In this document: positions 50,135-58,446 of the stretch, one piece after another
How positions within the stretch are numbered: the first letter of the stretch is position 1
Layout of the letters: every line of letters begins with the position of its first letter
Assembly: GCF_017355885.1 (NCBI RefSeq)
Contig: NZ_JAFEUU010000014.1
Location: 1-64,000, forward strand
Origin: Sabulicella rubraurantiaca
Lineage (GTDB): Bacteria > Pseudomonadota > Alphaproteobacteria > Acetobacterales > Acetobacteraceae
Length of the DNA: 64,000 nucleotides
Direction of reading: 5' to 3'
Translations under genes and position numbers: made by a program
The notes under the pieces: generated by a model
Seen by the model: only the letters and a program-made list of their open reading frames with translations
The model's database searches: none
Told to the model about the DNA's origin: nothing

Positions 50135-51637
50135 TCAGCCGCCCAGGCGCGCCGCCACCGCATCCTCCAGCGGCGGCCCGTCATCGCGCGCCTCGAGGGC
50201 GTGGGCGAAGCTCTCGTAGCCGTCGCCGCCCCGGCGCAGGAAGTCGTTGGTCGCGACGCGGTAGGTGCGTTCCGGCTCCAGCGGGCGCCATGTCCCATCC
50301 GCCTCGCGCACCTCGGCGCGCAGGATGCGCTGGCCGACCGGCCGCGCCGCGTCAGCCTCGAAGCGCAGCCCGTCCAGCTGCGGAAAGCGCCCGGATGGTT
50401 GCGGCAGGCGCGACACCCCGTTCTCCAGCGCGTCCCGCACCGCGTGGCCGCGCAAGACCATCACCGCCAGCGTGTTGGAGAAGGGCAGGGCGGTCAGCAG
50501 GTCGCCCCAGGACACCTCGCCGGCGGGCAGCCCGGCGCGGATCCCGCCGGCATTCTGCCAGCCGATCTCCGCCCCCGCCGCCTCGCGCATCGTGCGGGCC
50601 ACGGCGGCGCCGAGGGCGCAGGGCCCTGTGCCGCAGCCTTGCAGGGGAACCGCGGCATCCAGCCGGAAGGCGACGCGGCGACGCAGTGCCTCCAGCGGCT
50701 CGGCCAGCTCGCGTACCAGGGCAAGCGCCTCCTCGTCCTCCGGCACGGAGACGTCGAGGAGGCGCATCGCCTGCCGCGACTGCACCACCTGTCCCTCCGG
50801 CCCCAGATCGAGGTCCAGCCGGCCCAGATACTGCCCGAAGGCCTTGGCCTGCACGATGAGGACGCGGCGCTCCCCAGCCTCCACCGTCTCGGGCGGCGCG
50901 ACCAGCGTGTGCGAGTGCCCGCCGATGATCACGTCGATGCCCGGCACATCCCGCGCCAAGCGGCGATCCGCCCCGAGCCCCAGATGCGACAGCACCACCA
51001 CCGTCGCCGCCCCCTCGCGCCGCGCCTCCCACACCGCGCGGCTCGCAGCCTCGGCCGGATCGGTGAAGCGGAGGTGCGGGCCGGGGGAGGAGATATTGGG
51101 CGTGTCCGGCGTGACGAGGCCGGCAATGACCAGCCGTGCAGCACCGGAGCGGAAGGTGACGGTGGGACGCAGCTTGCCGGCCAGCGCCGGCTCCGCGGCC
51201 GTTTCGAGGTTGGCGGCGAGGACAGGGAAGTCCACCGCCTCCAGGTAGCGCGCCAGGGCGGCTGGGCCGAGGTCGAATTCGTGGTTGCCCGGCGCCATGG
51301 CCTGCACGCCCCACAGGCGCTGCATCCGTGCCTCGGCCATGCCCTGGTGCTCGCGAAAGAACAGCGAGCCAAGGAACTCGTCCCCCGCGTCCAGCAGCAG
51401 CGATGCCCGCCCGTCGGCTCGCGCCGCCTCCCGCGCCTCGCGGATCGCCGTCGCCATGCGCGCGGAGCCGCCCAGGCATGAATCGCCGCCCGCGCAATTC
51501 GCGGCCCCTGCCGTCACCGGCTCATGCCGGCTGTGGAAGTCGTTCAGGTGCAGCAGCGCGACGCGCGCGGCCGGCGACTGCGCGAAGGCGGGGCGCAGGA
51601 CGAACGGAGCGGCGAGAAACAGGCGGCGGCTCAGCAT
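50135..51637 (-). CDS. Exported 5'-nucleotidase/metallophosphatase (UshA-like)
   Basis: A 500-residue periplasmic enzyme with a signal peptide (LSRRLFLAAPFVLRPAFAQS). The dimetal site is set by LLHLNDFHSRHEPV (Asp-x-His), LLLDAGDEFLGSLFF, MAPGNHEFDLGP (Asn-His-Glu), VVVLSHLGLGADRR and IIGGHSHTLV. The C-terminal substrate-binding domain has WQNAGGIRAGLPAGEVSWGD and the aromatic purine-stacking loop TNDFLRRGGDGYESFA. It hydrolyses nucleotides or related phosphoesters outside the cytoplasm for scavenging. The ATG at 51637 begins the leader. Confidence 0.92.
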   Translation of the reverse strand: MLSRRLFLAAPFVLRPAFAQSPAARVALLHLNDFHSRHEPVTAGAANCAGGDSCLGGSARMATAIREAREAARADGRASLLLDAGDEFLGSLFFREHQGMAEARMQRLWGVQAMAPGNHEFDLGPAALARYLEAVDFPVLAANLETAAEPALAGKLRPTVTFRSGAARLVIAGLVTPDTPNISSPGPHLRFTDPAEAASRAVWEARREGAATVVVLSHLGLGADRRLARDVPGIDVIIGGHSHTLVAPPETVEAGERRVLIVQAKAFGQYLGRLDLDLGPEGQVVQSRQAMRLLDVSVPEDEEALALVRELAEPLEALRRRVAFRLDAAVPLQGCGTGPCALGAAVARTMREAAGAEIGWQNAGGIRAGLPAGEVSWGDLLTALPFSNTLAVMVLRGHAVRDALENGVSRLPQPSGRFPQLDGLRFEADAARPVGQRILRAEVREADGTWRPLEPERTYRVATNDFLRRGGDGYESFAHALEARDDGPPLEDAVAARLGG

Positions 51638-51704
51638 GGAAGGAGCATAGCGCCCCTTGCCAGAAAGGCGCATCGGGTGAAGCTTGCCCGCAAGGGGGCT
51701 GGGC

Positions 51705-52613
51705 TTGCAGATCTACCTTCCTATCGCGGAAATGAGCGTCAATGCCTTCCTCCTCTCAGGCATCGGCTTCGTCGTGGGCTGGCTGTCGGGGTTGTTCGGC
51801 GTGGGGGGCGGCTTCCTGCTGACGCCCGTGCTGATGCTGATCGGCATCCCATCCCCGGTCGCCGTGGCCTCGGGCGCGAACCAGACGCTGGGCGCTTCCG
51901 TGTCGGGCCTGCTGGCCCAGGCGCGGCGCGGCAACGTGGACTGGGTGATGGGCTCCGTCCTGGTGGTGGGCGGCCTGCTGGGCAGCGTCGCGGGGGTGCA
52001 GCTCTTCGCCATGCTGAGCCGGTTGGGTCAGGTGGATGCGGCAGTGGCGATCTTCTACGTCGTCGTGCTGGGCATCGTCGGCTCGCTGATGGTGATGGAA
52101 AGCGTGCGCGCCATCTTCCGCCGCCGCGCCGCCGTCCCGCGGCGTCTGCACCAGCATTCCTGGGCGCATGGGCTGCCCTTCAAGCTGCGCTTCCGAAAGA
52201 GCCGCCTCTACATCTCCGTCATCCCGCCACTGGCGGTGGGTTTCTTCATCGGCGTTCTGTCGGCGGTGATGGGCGTGGGCGGCGGCTTCATGCTGGTGCC
52301 GGCGATGATCTATATCCTCGGCATGCCGACCGCGGTGGTGATCGGCACCTCGCTGTTCCAGGTGGTCTGCGTCACCGCTTCCGTGACCTTCCTCCAGGCC
52401 CTGCAGGTCGGGGGCGTGGACATCGTGCTGACCCTGCTGCTGCTGGTGGGCGCCGTGGCCGGCGCGCAATTCGGTGCCTCCATGGGGGCGCGGCTGCGCG
52501 GCGAGGAGACTCGCGCCTTGCTGGGCCTCCTCGTGCTGGGCGTCGCTGGGTCGCTGCTCTGGAACCTGCTGCGCCTGCCGGAAAACCTGTTCTCCATGGG
52601 GCCGGCCTGGTGA
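51705..52613 (+). CDS. TauE/SafE-family membrane transporter (sulfite exporter-like)
   Basis: About 302 residues with seven to eight membrane segments. It has the family's two homologous halves marked by GWLSGLFGVGGGFLLTPVLM and VLSAVMGVGGGFMLVPAMIY, each with the GVGGG motif. A TTG start at 51705 is preferred: AAGGGGG lies 6 bases upstream and the resulting N-terminus (LQIYLPIAEMSVN) is the conserved one in close relatives. TauE/SafE proteins move sulfoacetate, sulfite or other organosulfur anions; no sulfur-pathway gene is next to it, so substrate is open. It overlaps the next gene by GTGA, forming an operon. Confidence 0.88.
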   Translation: MQIYLPIAEMSVNAFLLSGIGFVVGWLSGLFGVGGGFLLTPVLMLIGIPSPVAVASGANQTLGASVSGLLAQARRGNVDWVMGSVLVVGGLLGSVAGVQLFAMLSRLGQVDAAVAIFYVVVLGIVGSLMVMESVRAIFRRRAAVPRRLHQHSWAHGLPFKLRFRKSRLYISVIPPLAVGFFIGVLSAVMGVGGGFMLVPAMIYILGMPTAVVIGTSLFQVVCVTASVTFLQALQVGGVDIVLTLLLLVGAVAGAQFGASMGARLRGEETRALLGLLVLGVAGSLLWNLLRLPENLFSMGPAW

Positions 52614-53353
52614 GGGCGCTGCTGGCCCTGCTGCTGACGCTGGGCTTCGCGCTGCCGGCCTTTGCGCAGCCCTCGCCGCTGGTGGCGCGGCTTTCTTCCA
52701 ACCGTGTCTTCATCACCACCGCCTTCACGGGCGAGAGCCTGATGGTCTTTGGCTCCACCGAGGAGCCGCTCGGCCCTGGCGGGGATGAGGTGGTGGTGGT
52801 GGCGCGCGGCCCCTCCTCGCCCTTCGTCGTGCGGCGCAAGGTGCAGGTACTCGGCCTGTGGCTCAACGGGCCTTCCGCGCGCTTCGAGGACGTGCCGACC
52901 TTCTATGCCGTCGCCGGCACCCGTCCCGCCTGGCGCATCCTGCCGGAGGAGGTGCGGCGCAACCTCGGCCTCGGCCTCGACGCCCTGCCGCTCGACCGCC
53001 GCTCCGGCGCGCGCTCCCCCGGCTTCCGCGCCGCGCTCCTGGCCCTGAAGCAGGAGGCGGGGCTGTGGCAGGAGGACCGCTCGACGGTGGAGGTGGCGGG
53101 GTCCCGCCTGTTCAACCTCCTCCTGCCGCTGCCTGCCACGGTGCAGCCCGGATCCTACCGGGTGGAGGTTTTGCTGGTTCGCTCGCGCCGCGTGGTGGCG
53201 CGGGAAAACCTGGGCTTCACGGTGGAGCGCGTCGGCACCGCCGCCTCGATCAACGAGGTGGCGCGCGAGCGCCCCGCCCTTTACGCCATCGTCTGCATCC
53301 TGCTGGCCGGCCTCACCGGCTGGCTGGGCAGCGTGCTGTTCCGGAGAAGCTGA
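52610..53353 (+). CDS. TIGR02186-type exported/membrane protein
   Basis: A 247-residue protein with an N-terminal signal/anchor (RALLALLLTLGFALPAFAQP) and a C-terminal membrane helix (ALYAIVCILLAGLTGWLGSV). The large domain between lies in the periplasm, with ALTS-type beta strands, for example SSNRVFITTAFTGESLMVFG and PGSYRVEVLLVRSRRVVARE. This matches the conserved alphaproteobacterial family TIGR02186, regularly found beside TauE/SafE transporters, where it may be a periplasmic partner. The GTG at 52610 overlaps the transporter's stop, and its own stop overlaps the next ATG, so all three are coupled. No biochemical role is known. Confidence 0.8.
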   Translation: MRALLALLLTLGFALPAFAQPSPLVARLSSNRVFITTAFTGESLMVFGSTEEPLGPGGDEVVVVARGPSSPFVVRRKVQVLGLWLNGPSARFEDVPTFYAVAGTRPAWRILPEEVRRNLGLGLDALPLDRRSGARSPGFRAALLALKQEAGLWQEDRSTVEVAGSRLFNLLLPLPATVQPGSYRVEVLLVRSRRVVARENLGFTVERVGTAASINEVARERPALYAIVCILLAGLTGWLGSVLFRRS

Positions 53354-53844
53354 TGTCCGACGAGACCGCCAAACAGGCCCGCCGCGACCGTGTCTTCCTG
53401 GTCGTGGTGGATGACAGCCCCGAGCGCGCCGTGGCGCTGCGCTACGCCTGCCTGCGCGCCGCGAAATCCGGTGGCCGCGTCGCCCTGCTGCGGGTAGTCG
53501 AGCCCGTGGAGCAGGCGGAATGGGCCGGGATCGAGGCGATGATGCAGCAGGAACGCCGCGAGGAGGCGGAGGCGCTGCTCAACGGCTTGGCCGCGCAGGT
53601 GACGGAGATCACCGGCGGGTTGCCCATCCTGCTGGTGCGCGAGGGCGCCGCCTCGGAGCAGTTGCTGACCCTGCTGGAGGAGGACCCGCGCATCTCCATC
53701 CTGGTCCTGGCAACGGCGGCGGATGGCAAGGGGCCGGGGCCGCTGATCACCGCCCTGACCGGCCGGCTTTCGGCCCGGCTCTCCGTGCCGATGACGGTGG
53801 TGCCCGGCAACATGAGCGACGAGGAGCTGGAGCGCGTCACCTGA
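53353..53844 (+). CDS. Universal stress protein (UspA-like)
   Basis: A 163-residue single Usp domain. The first strand is VFLVVVDDSPERAVALRYAC. ILVREGAASEQLL marks the middle strand (ILLVREGAASEQLLTLLEED), and the end reads LVLATAADGKGPGPLITALT, then LSVPMTVVPGNMSDEEL, where the ATP-binding GxxGS loop is only partly preserved. It is the third member of the TauE/TIGR02186/Usp trio, and its ATG overlaps the previous stop. It may sense nucleotide or energy state for the transporter; that is inference. Confidence 0.88.
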   Translation: MSDETAKQARRDRVFLVVVDDSPERAVALRYACLRAAKSGGRVALLRVVEPVEQAEWAGIEAMMQQERREEAEALLNGLAAQVTEITGGLPILLVREGAASEQLLTLLEEDPRISILVLATAADGKGPGPLITALTGRLSARLSVPMTVVPGNMSDEELERVT

Positions 53845-53949
53845 CGCGCGCCCTCCGTTCCCCGAGGTGATCGGCGCCATTCACGGGGCCTATTGCCGGG
53901 CTTCCCAAGCCTCCCCTATGCGGAAGCGAAGCGTTTTTCTGGAGAGATC

Positions 53950-54537
53950 ATGACCGCGCTTGATGACAAGGCCCTCGATACGTTGTTCCGCGAGGCCCGC
54001 ACCGCCTTTCGCTGGAAGTCCGACCCCGTTCCGGACGAGATGCTGTATCGCCTGTATGATTTGGTGAAGATGGGGCCAACCAGCGCCAATTCCTCGCCAG
54101 CGCGCTTCGTCTTCGTGCGCACGCCGGAGGGCAAGGCGAAGCTGAAGCATGCGCTCTCGGCTGGTAACACGGAAAAGACCATGACGGCCCCGGTCACGGT
54201 GATCGTGGCGCATGACCCGAAATTCTATGACGAGCTTCCGCGGCTCTTCCCCCACGCCGACGCGCGCTCCTGGTTCGCCGGGAACTGGTCCCTGGCCGAT
54301 GCAACCGCCTTCCGCAACGGCTCGCTGCAGGGCGCCTACCTGATCATGGCGGCGCGCGCGCTGGGGCTGGATGTCGGGCCGATGAGCGGCTTCGACAACG
54401 CCAAGGTGGATGAGCTGTTCTTCGCCGAGAGCGGCTGGAAGTCGAACTTCCTGGTCAATCTGGGCCACGGCGAATGGGACGAGACCTACAAGCGAGCCCC
54501 GCGCATGTCCTTCGACGAGGTGGCGCGCCTCGCCTGA
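53950..54537 (+). CDS. Nitroreductase-fold protein, RutE/HadB-like (putative malonic semialdehyde reductase)
   Basis: A 195-residue FMN-binding nitroreductase-family protein. The flavin-binding N-terminal loop is near [37 protein letters not shown] is the classic substrate/FMN segment, followed by [20 protein letters not shown]-like sequence ([17 protein letters not shown]) and a C-terminal [20 protein letters not shown]. This is the RutE/YdfG-type group that reduces malonic semialdehyde to 3-hydroxypropionate in pyrimidine breakdown. No rut operon is next to it, so it may be a general reductase. GGAGAG precedes the ATG at 53950. Confidence 0.85.
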   Translation: MTALDDKALDTLFREARTAFRWKSDPVPDEMLYRLYDLVKMGPTSANSSPARFVFVRTPEGKAKLKHALSAGNTEKTMTAPVTVIVAHDPKFYDELPRLFPHADARSWFAGNWSLADATAFRNGSLQGAYLIMAARALGLDVGPMSGFDNAKVDELFFAESGWKSNFLVNLGHGEWDETYKRAPRMSFDEVARLA

Positions 54538-54545
54538 GGCCAAGC

Positions 54546-54568
54546 GGGGGCGGGAAGATCCCGCCCCC
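54546..54568. terminator. Strong GC hairpin between convergent genes
   Basis: GGGGGCGGGA (54546-54555) and TCCCGCCCCC (54559-54568) form a perfect 10-pair stem with an AGA loop. It sits 9 bases after the nitroreductase stop and 11 bases before the end of the opposite gene, so it could terminate both transcripts, although no long U-run is present. Confidence 0.6.
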
Positions 54569-54578
54569 CGACCTGCCG

Positions 54579-54776
54579 TCAGCGATCCTGCTGATAGCCC
54601 TTGTGGTGGGTGTTCTGGTAGCTGGCCGCCGTCTGGCCCTGCTGTTCCAGATTCCGGTCGCGATCCTCCGCCTGGCTCTTGTCGCGCACCGGGTCCATGG
54701 GGCCCGGCTTGGCCGGGTTGCCGCCATGGGCGGGACGGTTGGCGGGCGGGACGGGCGGCATCTTCGCCTTCGACAT
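54579..54776 (-). CDS. Small hydrophilic, disordered protein
   Basis: A 65-residue protein rich in Pro, Asn, Gln and Lys (KAKMPPVPPANRPAHGGNPA; NLEQQGQTAASYQNTHHKGY). There is no membrane segment or fold. AGGAGG lies 7 bases before the ATG at 54776. Short, disordered, basic-plus-Pro proteins of this composition appear in relatives as uncharacterised conserved proteins; I know of no function. It is tail to tail with the nitroreductase. Confidence 0.7.
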   Translation of the reverse strand: MSKAKMPPVPPANRPAHGGNPAKPGPMDPVRDKSQAEDRDRNLEQQGQTAASYQNTHHKGYQQDR

Positions 54777-54844
54777 CTGTGACTCCTCCTGAACCGGAGA
54801 GGAACGTCCGACGCCCCGTGCTGTTGCCCCGAATCCGGCCCCGC

Positions 54845-54885
54845 AAAAAAGGAAGGGCAGGACCTCGCGGCCCCGCCCCTTCTTT
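54845..54885 (-). terminator. Rho-independent terminator (minus strand)
   Basis: On the minus strand, AAAGAAGGGGCGGGG pairs with CCTGCCCTTCCTTTTTT across a 9-base loop (one mismatch, two G-T pairs) and ends in a run of six T. It lies 18 bases after the stop of the small membrane-protein gene at 54904, the classical form. Confidence 0.75.
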
Positions 54886-54903
54886 GCCGTCAAAAAGCAG
54901 CCT

Positions 54904-55104
54904 TCAGCCGCGCAGCGTTCCGTTCCAGCGCGGGGCTTGGGCCGTCTGCCGGCGGAGCTGCGCCCCCAGCTGCGCCGCCTGGCGCAGCTCAGCCAGCCGC
55001 TCGCGCCGCTGCGTGCGGCCGCGGCCGTCAGTGAGGACGAGGAGAACCGGAACGAGGGCAAGGGCCAGCATGAAAAGGCTCAGGATGCTGGTCGTGGCGG
55101 TCAC
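54904..55104 (-). CDS. Small single-span membrane protein
   Basis: A 66-residue protein with one N-terminal membrane helix (SILSLFMLALALVPVLLVL), then a basic cytoplasmic tail (RTQRRERLAELRQAAQLGAQ) likely forming an amphipathic helix. The GTG at 55104 has GGAG 8 bases upstream. It is followed by a clear terminator. No family is recognised. It is divergent from the PepSY/two-component genes, so it could share their control. Confidence 0.6.
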   Translation of the reverse strand: MTATTSILSLFMLALALVPVLLVLTDGRGRTQRRERLAELRQAAQLGAQLRRQTAQAPRWNGTLRG

Positions 55105-55183
55105 GGTCTTGTCTCCAGGGGCGTGTGTTGATGCTTGCTTCTACACGTGGCTTTCTGAACCCGTGCTGAGTGGGAGGTTCAGG

Positions 55184-55588
55184 ATGTGTTCAGGCGCACG
55201 GTCGCAAGCGCTGCCTATGACGTGGCTCATCCGGCCCTTTTTGGCGCTTCTTGCCCTGGCTCCCCTGCTGGCCGCGCCCTCCAGCCTCGCGGCGCAGGAT
55301 CGCCGCGACCATGAGCGCGCGCGCGCCGCGCTGGAGGCCGGGCAGATCCGCCCCCTCACCGACATCCTGGCCGAGGTCGAGCGCCGCTACCGGGGTCGCG
55401 TGATCGAGGCCGATCTGGAGCGCGATGACGGCCAGTGGCTGTATGAGCTGAAGATCCTGCCACCCAATGGCCGTGTCTTCACCATCGAGCTGGATGCCGC
55501 GACCGGCCAGTTCCTGCGGGGGCGCGGCCCCATCCAGGAGCGCACGCCAGGCGAGGCGGCGACGCCCCCACGCTCCACGGGAAGATGA
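55184..55588 (+). CDS. Exported PepSY-domain protein
   Basis: A 134-residue protein with a signal peptide (LIRPFLALLALAPLLAAPSS) and one PepSY domain at about residues 45-115 (LTDILAEVERRYRGRVIEAD; WLYELKILPPNGRVFTIELD; TGQFLRGRGP). PepSY proteins sit in the periplasm and are thought to modulate peptidases or sensors. The ATG at 55184 has GGGAGG 6 bases upstream; a second ATG at 55217 would shorten the leader. It precedes the response-regulator gene by 41 bases and probably serves as an accessory or target of this two-component pair. Confidence 0.85.
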   Translation: MCSGARSQALPMTWLIRPFLALLALAPLLAAPSSLAAQDRRDHERARAALEAGQIRPLTDILAEVERRYRGRVIEADLERDDGQWLYELKILPPNGRVFTIELDAATGQFLRGRGPIQERTPGEAATPPRSTGR

Positions 55589-55629
55589 ACGCGCTTTACC
55601 GCACCGCGTCATAAGCCCATCTTCCTCCC

Positions 55630-56295
55630 ATGCGCCTACTCGTCGTCGAGGACACTGCCGCCCTGGCCGGCCAGCTGCGCCAAGGGCTTTCCGAATCGGG
55701 CTTCGCCGTGGACATGGCGCTGGACGGGGAGGAGGCGCAGCATCTCGGCGACACCGAGCCCTATGACGCCGTGGTGCTCGACCTCGGCCTGCCACGGGTG
55801 GACGGGCTGACCGTGCTGCGCCGCTGGCGCGCCGCCGGCCGCGCCATGCCCGTGCTGATCCTCACCGCCCGGGATTCCTGGACCGAGAAGGTGGAAGGGC
55901 TGAACGCGGGGGCCGACGACTACCTCGCCAAGCCCTTCGCCATGGCGGAGCTCGTGGCGCGGCTGAACGCGCTGATCCGCCGCGCCAACGGCGTCAGCAA
56001 GCCGGAACTGGTCTTCGGGGAGGTGCGGCTCGACACCGCCACGCGCTCCGTTTCCCGCGCCGGCGCGCATGTGCGGCTGACGGCGCTGGAATACGGGCTC
56101 TTCGCCTATCTGGCGCTGCATGCCGGCCGGCCGGTCAGCAAGACCGAGCTGACCGAGCACCTCTATTCCCAGGATTTCGACCGCGACTCCAACACGCTCG
56201 AGGTCATCGTGGCGCGGCTGCGGCGCAAGCTCGGGGATGGGCTGATCGAGACGGTGCGCGGCCAGGGCTACCGGCTCCAGCCCGCCTCGGCATGA
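55630..56295 (+). CDS. OmpR/PhoP-family response regulator
   Basis: A 221-residue regulator. The receiver holds Asp51 (AVVLDLGLPRVDG), Thr79 and Lys101 (ADDYLAKPFAMAEL). The winged-helix effector begins near residue 125 with VRLTALEYGLFAYLALHAGR, LTEHLYSQDFDRDSNTLEV and LRRKLGDGLIETVRGQGYRL. It is close in style to PhoP/QseB-type regulators. Its stop overlaps the kinase start (ATGA), so the kinase is co-translated. It likely controls genes for envelope or cation stress, and possibly the PepSY gene upstream. Confidence 0.92.
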   Translation: MRLLVVEDTAALAGQLRQGLSESGFAVDMALDGEEAQHLGDTEPYDAVVLDLGLPRVDGLTVLRRWRAAGRAMPVLILTARDSWTEKVEGLNAGADDYLAKPFAMAELVARLNALIRRANGVSKPELVFGEVRLDTATRSVSRAGAHVRLTALEYGLFAYLALHAGRPVSKTELTEHLYSQDFDRDSNTLEVIVARLRRKLGDGLIETVRGQGYRLQPASA

Positions 56296-57686
56296 GAGGC
56301 GCGACGCCGCGGGCCTCCATCGCCGCCCGCGGCTCGCTGACGCGGCGCCTCGCGGCGCTCACCGCACTTTGGGTCGCGATCGGGCTGGGGCTGCTCGGCT
56401 GGTACGTGGTCCGCAAGGACGAGCAGCAGATCGAGACGGCGACGGATGCGCGCCTCACCTCGTTGCTGGACGCGGTGGTCGCGGTGGTGTCCTTCGACCC
56501 GCTCTCCGGTCCCATCCTGCTGCGCTCCCTCGCCGACCCGGAGTTCGAGCGCCCGCTTTCCGGGCATTACTGGCAGATCCATGGACCGGGCGGCACCATC
56601 GCCACCTCCCGCTCGCTTTGGGATTCGCGCCTCCACTCGCCCCTGCCGGCGGGGGAGGGCATCCGTGCCCGCGACATGGACGGCCCGCGCGAGGAGAAGC
56701 TGCGCGTGCTGGAGCGGGACGTGACCATCTCCGGCCGCACCGGTCAGGTGCCCCTCACCGTGCAGGTGGCGGTCCCGCGCGACGCGATGGAGGCGGAGAT
56801 CGCGCGGCTCCGCCACCAGATGATCCTGGCCTTTTTCGTGCTCGGCTCCGGCCTCGTCGCCGCCGTGGCGCTGCTGGTGATCTGGGGGCTGCGCCCGCTG
56901 CGCCGCACGCAGGAGGAGCTGGTGGAGGTTCGGCAGGGCCGGCGGCTGCACATGGACATCGCCGCACCCTCGGAGATCGCGCCGCTGGTGGCGGAGATCG
57001 AGGCGCTGATCGAGCAGAACCGCGCCACGGTGGAGCGTGCCCGCCACCATGTCGGCAACCTCGCCCACGCCATGAAGACGCCCATTGCCGTGCTGCGCAA
57101 CGCGGTGGAGGCCGAGGATCTCGGCATGGTGCGCGGGCAGGTGGCGACGCTGGAGCGGCTGGTGCAGCACCATCTGCGCCGCGCCCGCGCCGGCGCCCTG
57201 GCCGGCAGTGCCGGGGCGGAATGCGCCCCCTACGCCCTGGCCGGCGCGCTCGCCACCGCCCTGGGACGGCTTTCGGCCTCGCGCGGCATCCGGCTGCGTG
57301 TGACGGGCGAAGAGGGGGCGCGGGTCCGCGCCGACAGCCAGGACGTGACCGAGATGCTAGGCAATCTGATGGAGAATGCCTGCAAGTACGGCCGCACCCA
57401 GGTCCTCGTCACCGTCGCGCCGGCCGGCGAGGGGAGTATCAGCGTCGCGGTCGAGGATGATGGCGAGGGGCTGGAGGAGGGCGAGGACGGCGCAGCGCTG
57501 GCGCGCGGCGTGCGGCTGGACGAGGCCAAGCCCGGCTCCGGCCTCGGCCTCGCCATCGTGTCCGACCTCGTGGCGCTCTATGGCGGCTCGCTCTTGCTCG
57601 GCCACTCCGGGCGGCTAGGCGGGTTGCGGGCGGAGGTCACCCTGCCGGGGCGGGTGGTCGGAGGGCGCTACGAAGGGCCCGACTGA
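56292..57686 (+). CDS. PhoQ-like sensor histidine kinase
   Basis: A 464-residue membrane kinase. TM1 is near residues 20-40 (LTALWVAIGLGLLGWYVVRK). The periplasmic sensor of about 130 residues ends at TM2 (MILAFFVLGSGLVAAVALLV). HAMP-like and HisKA regions follow, with phospho-acceptor His259 in HVGNLAHAMKTPIAVLRN, a PhoQ-style H-box. The ATPase domain has NLMENACKYGRTQVLVTVAP, VEDDGEGLEEGEDGAALARG and KPGSGLGLAIVSDLVALYGG. It is co-translated with the response regulator. Signals sensed by PhoQ relatives include divalent cations, low pH and cationic peptides; this one is untested. Confidence 0.92.
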   Translation: MRGATPRASIAARGSLTRRLAALTALWVAIGLGLLGWYVVRKDEQQIETATDARLTSLLDAVVAVVSFDPLSGPILLRSLADPEFERPLSGHYWQIHGPGGTIATSRSLWDSRLHSPLPAGEGIRARDMDGPREEKLRVLERDVTISGRTGQVPLTVQVAVPRDAMEAEIARLRHQMILAFFVLGSGLVAAVALLVIWGLRPLRRTQEELVEVRQGRRLHMDIAAPSEIAPLVAEIEALIEQNRATVERARHHVGNLAHAMKTPIAVLRNAVEAEDLGMVRGQVATLERLVQHHLRRARAGALAGSAGAECAPYALAGALATALGRLSASRGIRLRVTGEEGARVRADSQDVTEMLGNLMENACKYGRTQVLVTVAPAGEGSISVAVEDDGEGLEEGEDGAALARGVRLDEAKPGSGLGLAIVSDLVALYGGSLLLGHSGRLGGLRAEVTLPGRVVGGRYEGPD

Positions 57687-57693
57687 GCGGCCG

Positions 57694-58326
57694 TCAGCCG
57701 ATGCAGTAGCCGCCGGGCTCGCGCCGCAGCAGCGCGCCCGCCTCGCCCAGCTTGCGGCGCAGGCGGTAGATGTGGGTTTCCAGCGTGTGCGTCGCGACGG
57801 CGGCGGAATAGCCCCAGACCTCGCCCAGCAACTCCTCGCGCGGGACGGGACGCGGGGCGGCGCGGTGCAGATAGGACAGGATCGCTGCCTCCGTCTCGGT
57901 CAGGCGGATGCGGCGCGCGCCTTCCGTCAACATCCGTCCCGCGGCATGGAAGGAAAACGGACCCAGCGGGATCGCGGCCTCCGGCGAGGCGTCGAAGGCG
58001 GCGAGGCGCGCATGGAGGCGGTGCTTGAGGTCGGCGAGGCGGATCGGCTTCGGCACGCGCTCCACCCCTCGCGGCAGGCCGGCCTCCTCCCCGCCCAGCA
58101 ACAGGATGGGACGTCCGCCCGCCCGCTCCGTGAGTCGGGAAGCGTTTTCCGCCGCGCCGGGCGGCAGGGCAGCGTCCAGGAGCAGCACCTCCGCCTCCCC
58201 TGGGAGGGCTTCCGGGTCGTCCGTGGCTGCGACCGCGAATTCCCCTTCCTGCCCAAGTTGGCTAGGCAGGAGTTGTGTCAGGGCCGGATCGGCCGTGAGC
58301 AGCAGGATTCGGCGGGGCAGCGTCAT
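57694..58326 (-). CDS. Response-regulator-like winged-helix transcription factor
   Basis: A 210-residue protein. The N-terminal half has a receiver-like fold (RILLLTADPALTQLLPSQLG; EVLLLDAALPPGAAENASR; VERVPKPIRLADLKHRLHAR) with an Asp and Lys, but the usual acidic pair is reduced (TADP instead of DD). The C-terminal winged helix is clear: RIRLTETEAAILSYLHRAAP, ELLGEVWGYSAAVATHTLET, IYRLRRKLGEAGALLRREPG. No kinase is paired with it; it faces the PhoQ-like kinase end to end. It may work without phosphorylation. The start at ATG 58326 begins the first strand. Confidence 0.82.
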   Translation of the reverse strand: MTLPRRILLLTADPALTQLLPSQLGQEGEFAVAATDDPEALPGEAEVLLLDAALPPGAAENASRLTERAGGRPILLLGGEEAGLPRGVERVPKPIRLADLKHRLHARLAAFDASPEAAIPLGPFSFHAAGRMLTEGARRIRLTETEAAILSYLHRAAPRPVPREELLGEVWGYSAAVATHTLETHIYRLRRKLGEAGALLRREPGGYCIG

Positions 58327-58446
58327 GTCGCTCGGGCGGTTCCTTTCCCCCATAGCATTCCGGGCAAGGGCAACAAACATTCATTCCCAACCCCTGGCAC
58401 CTGCGGTGGGAAGGCTACATTGAAGGCAGAGAATCAGGACCCAGGT

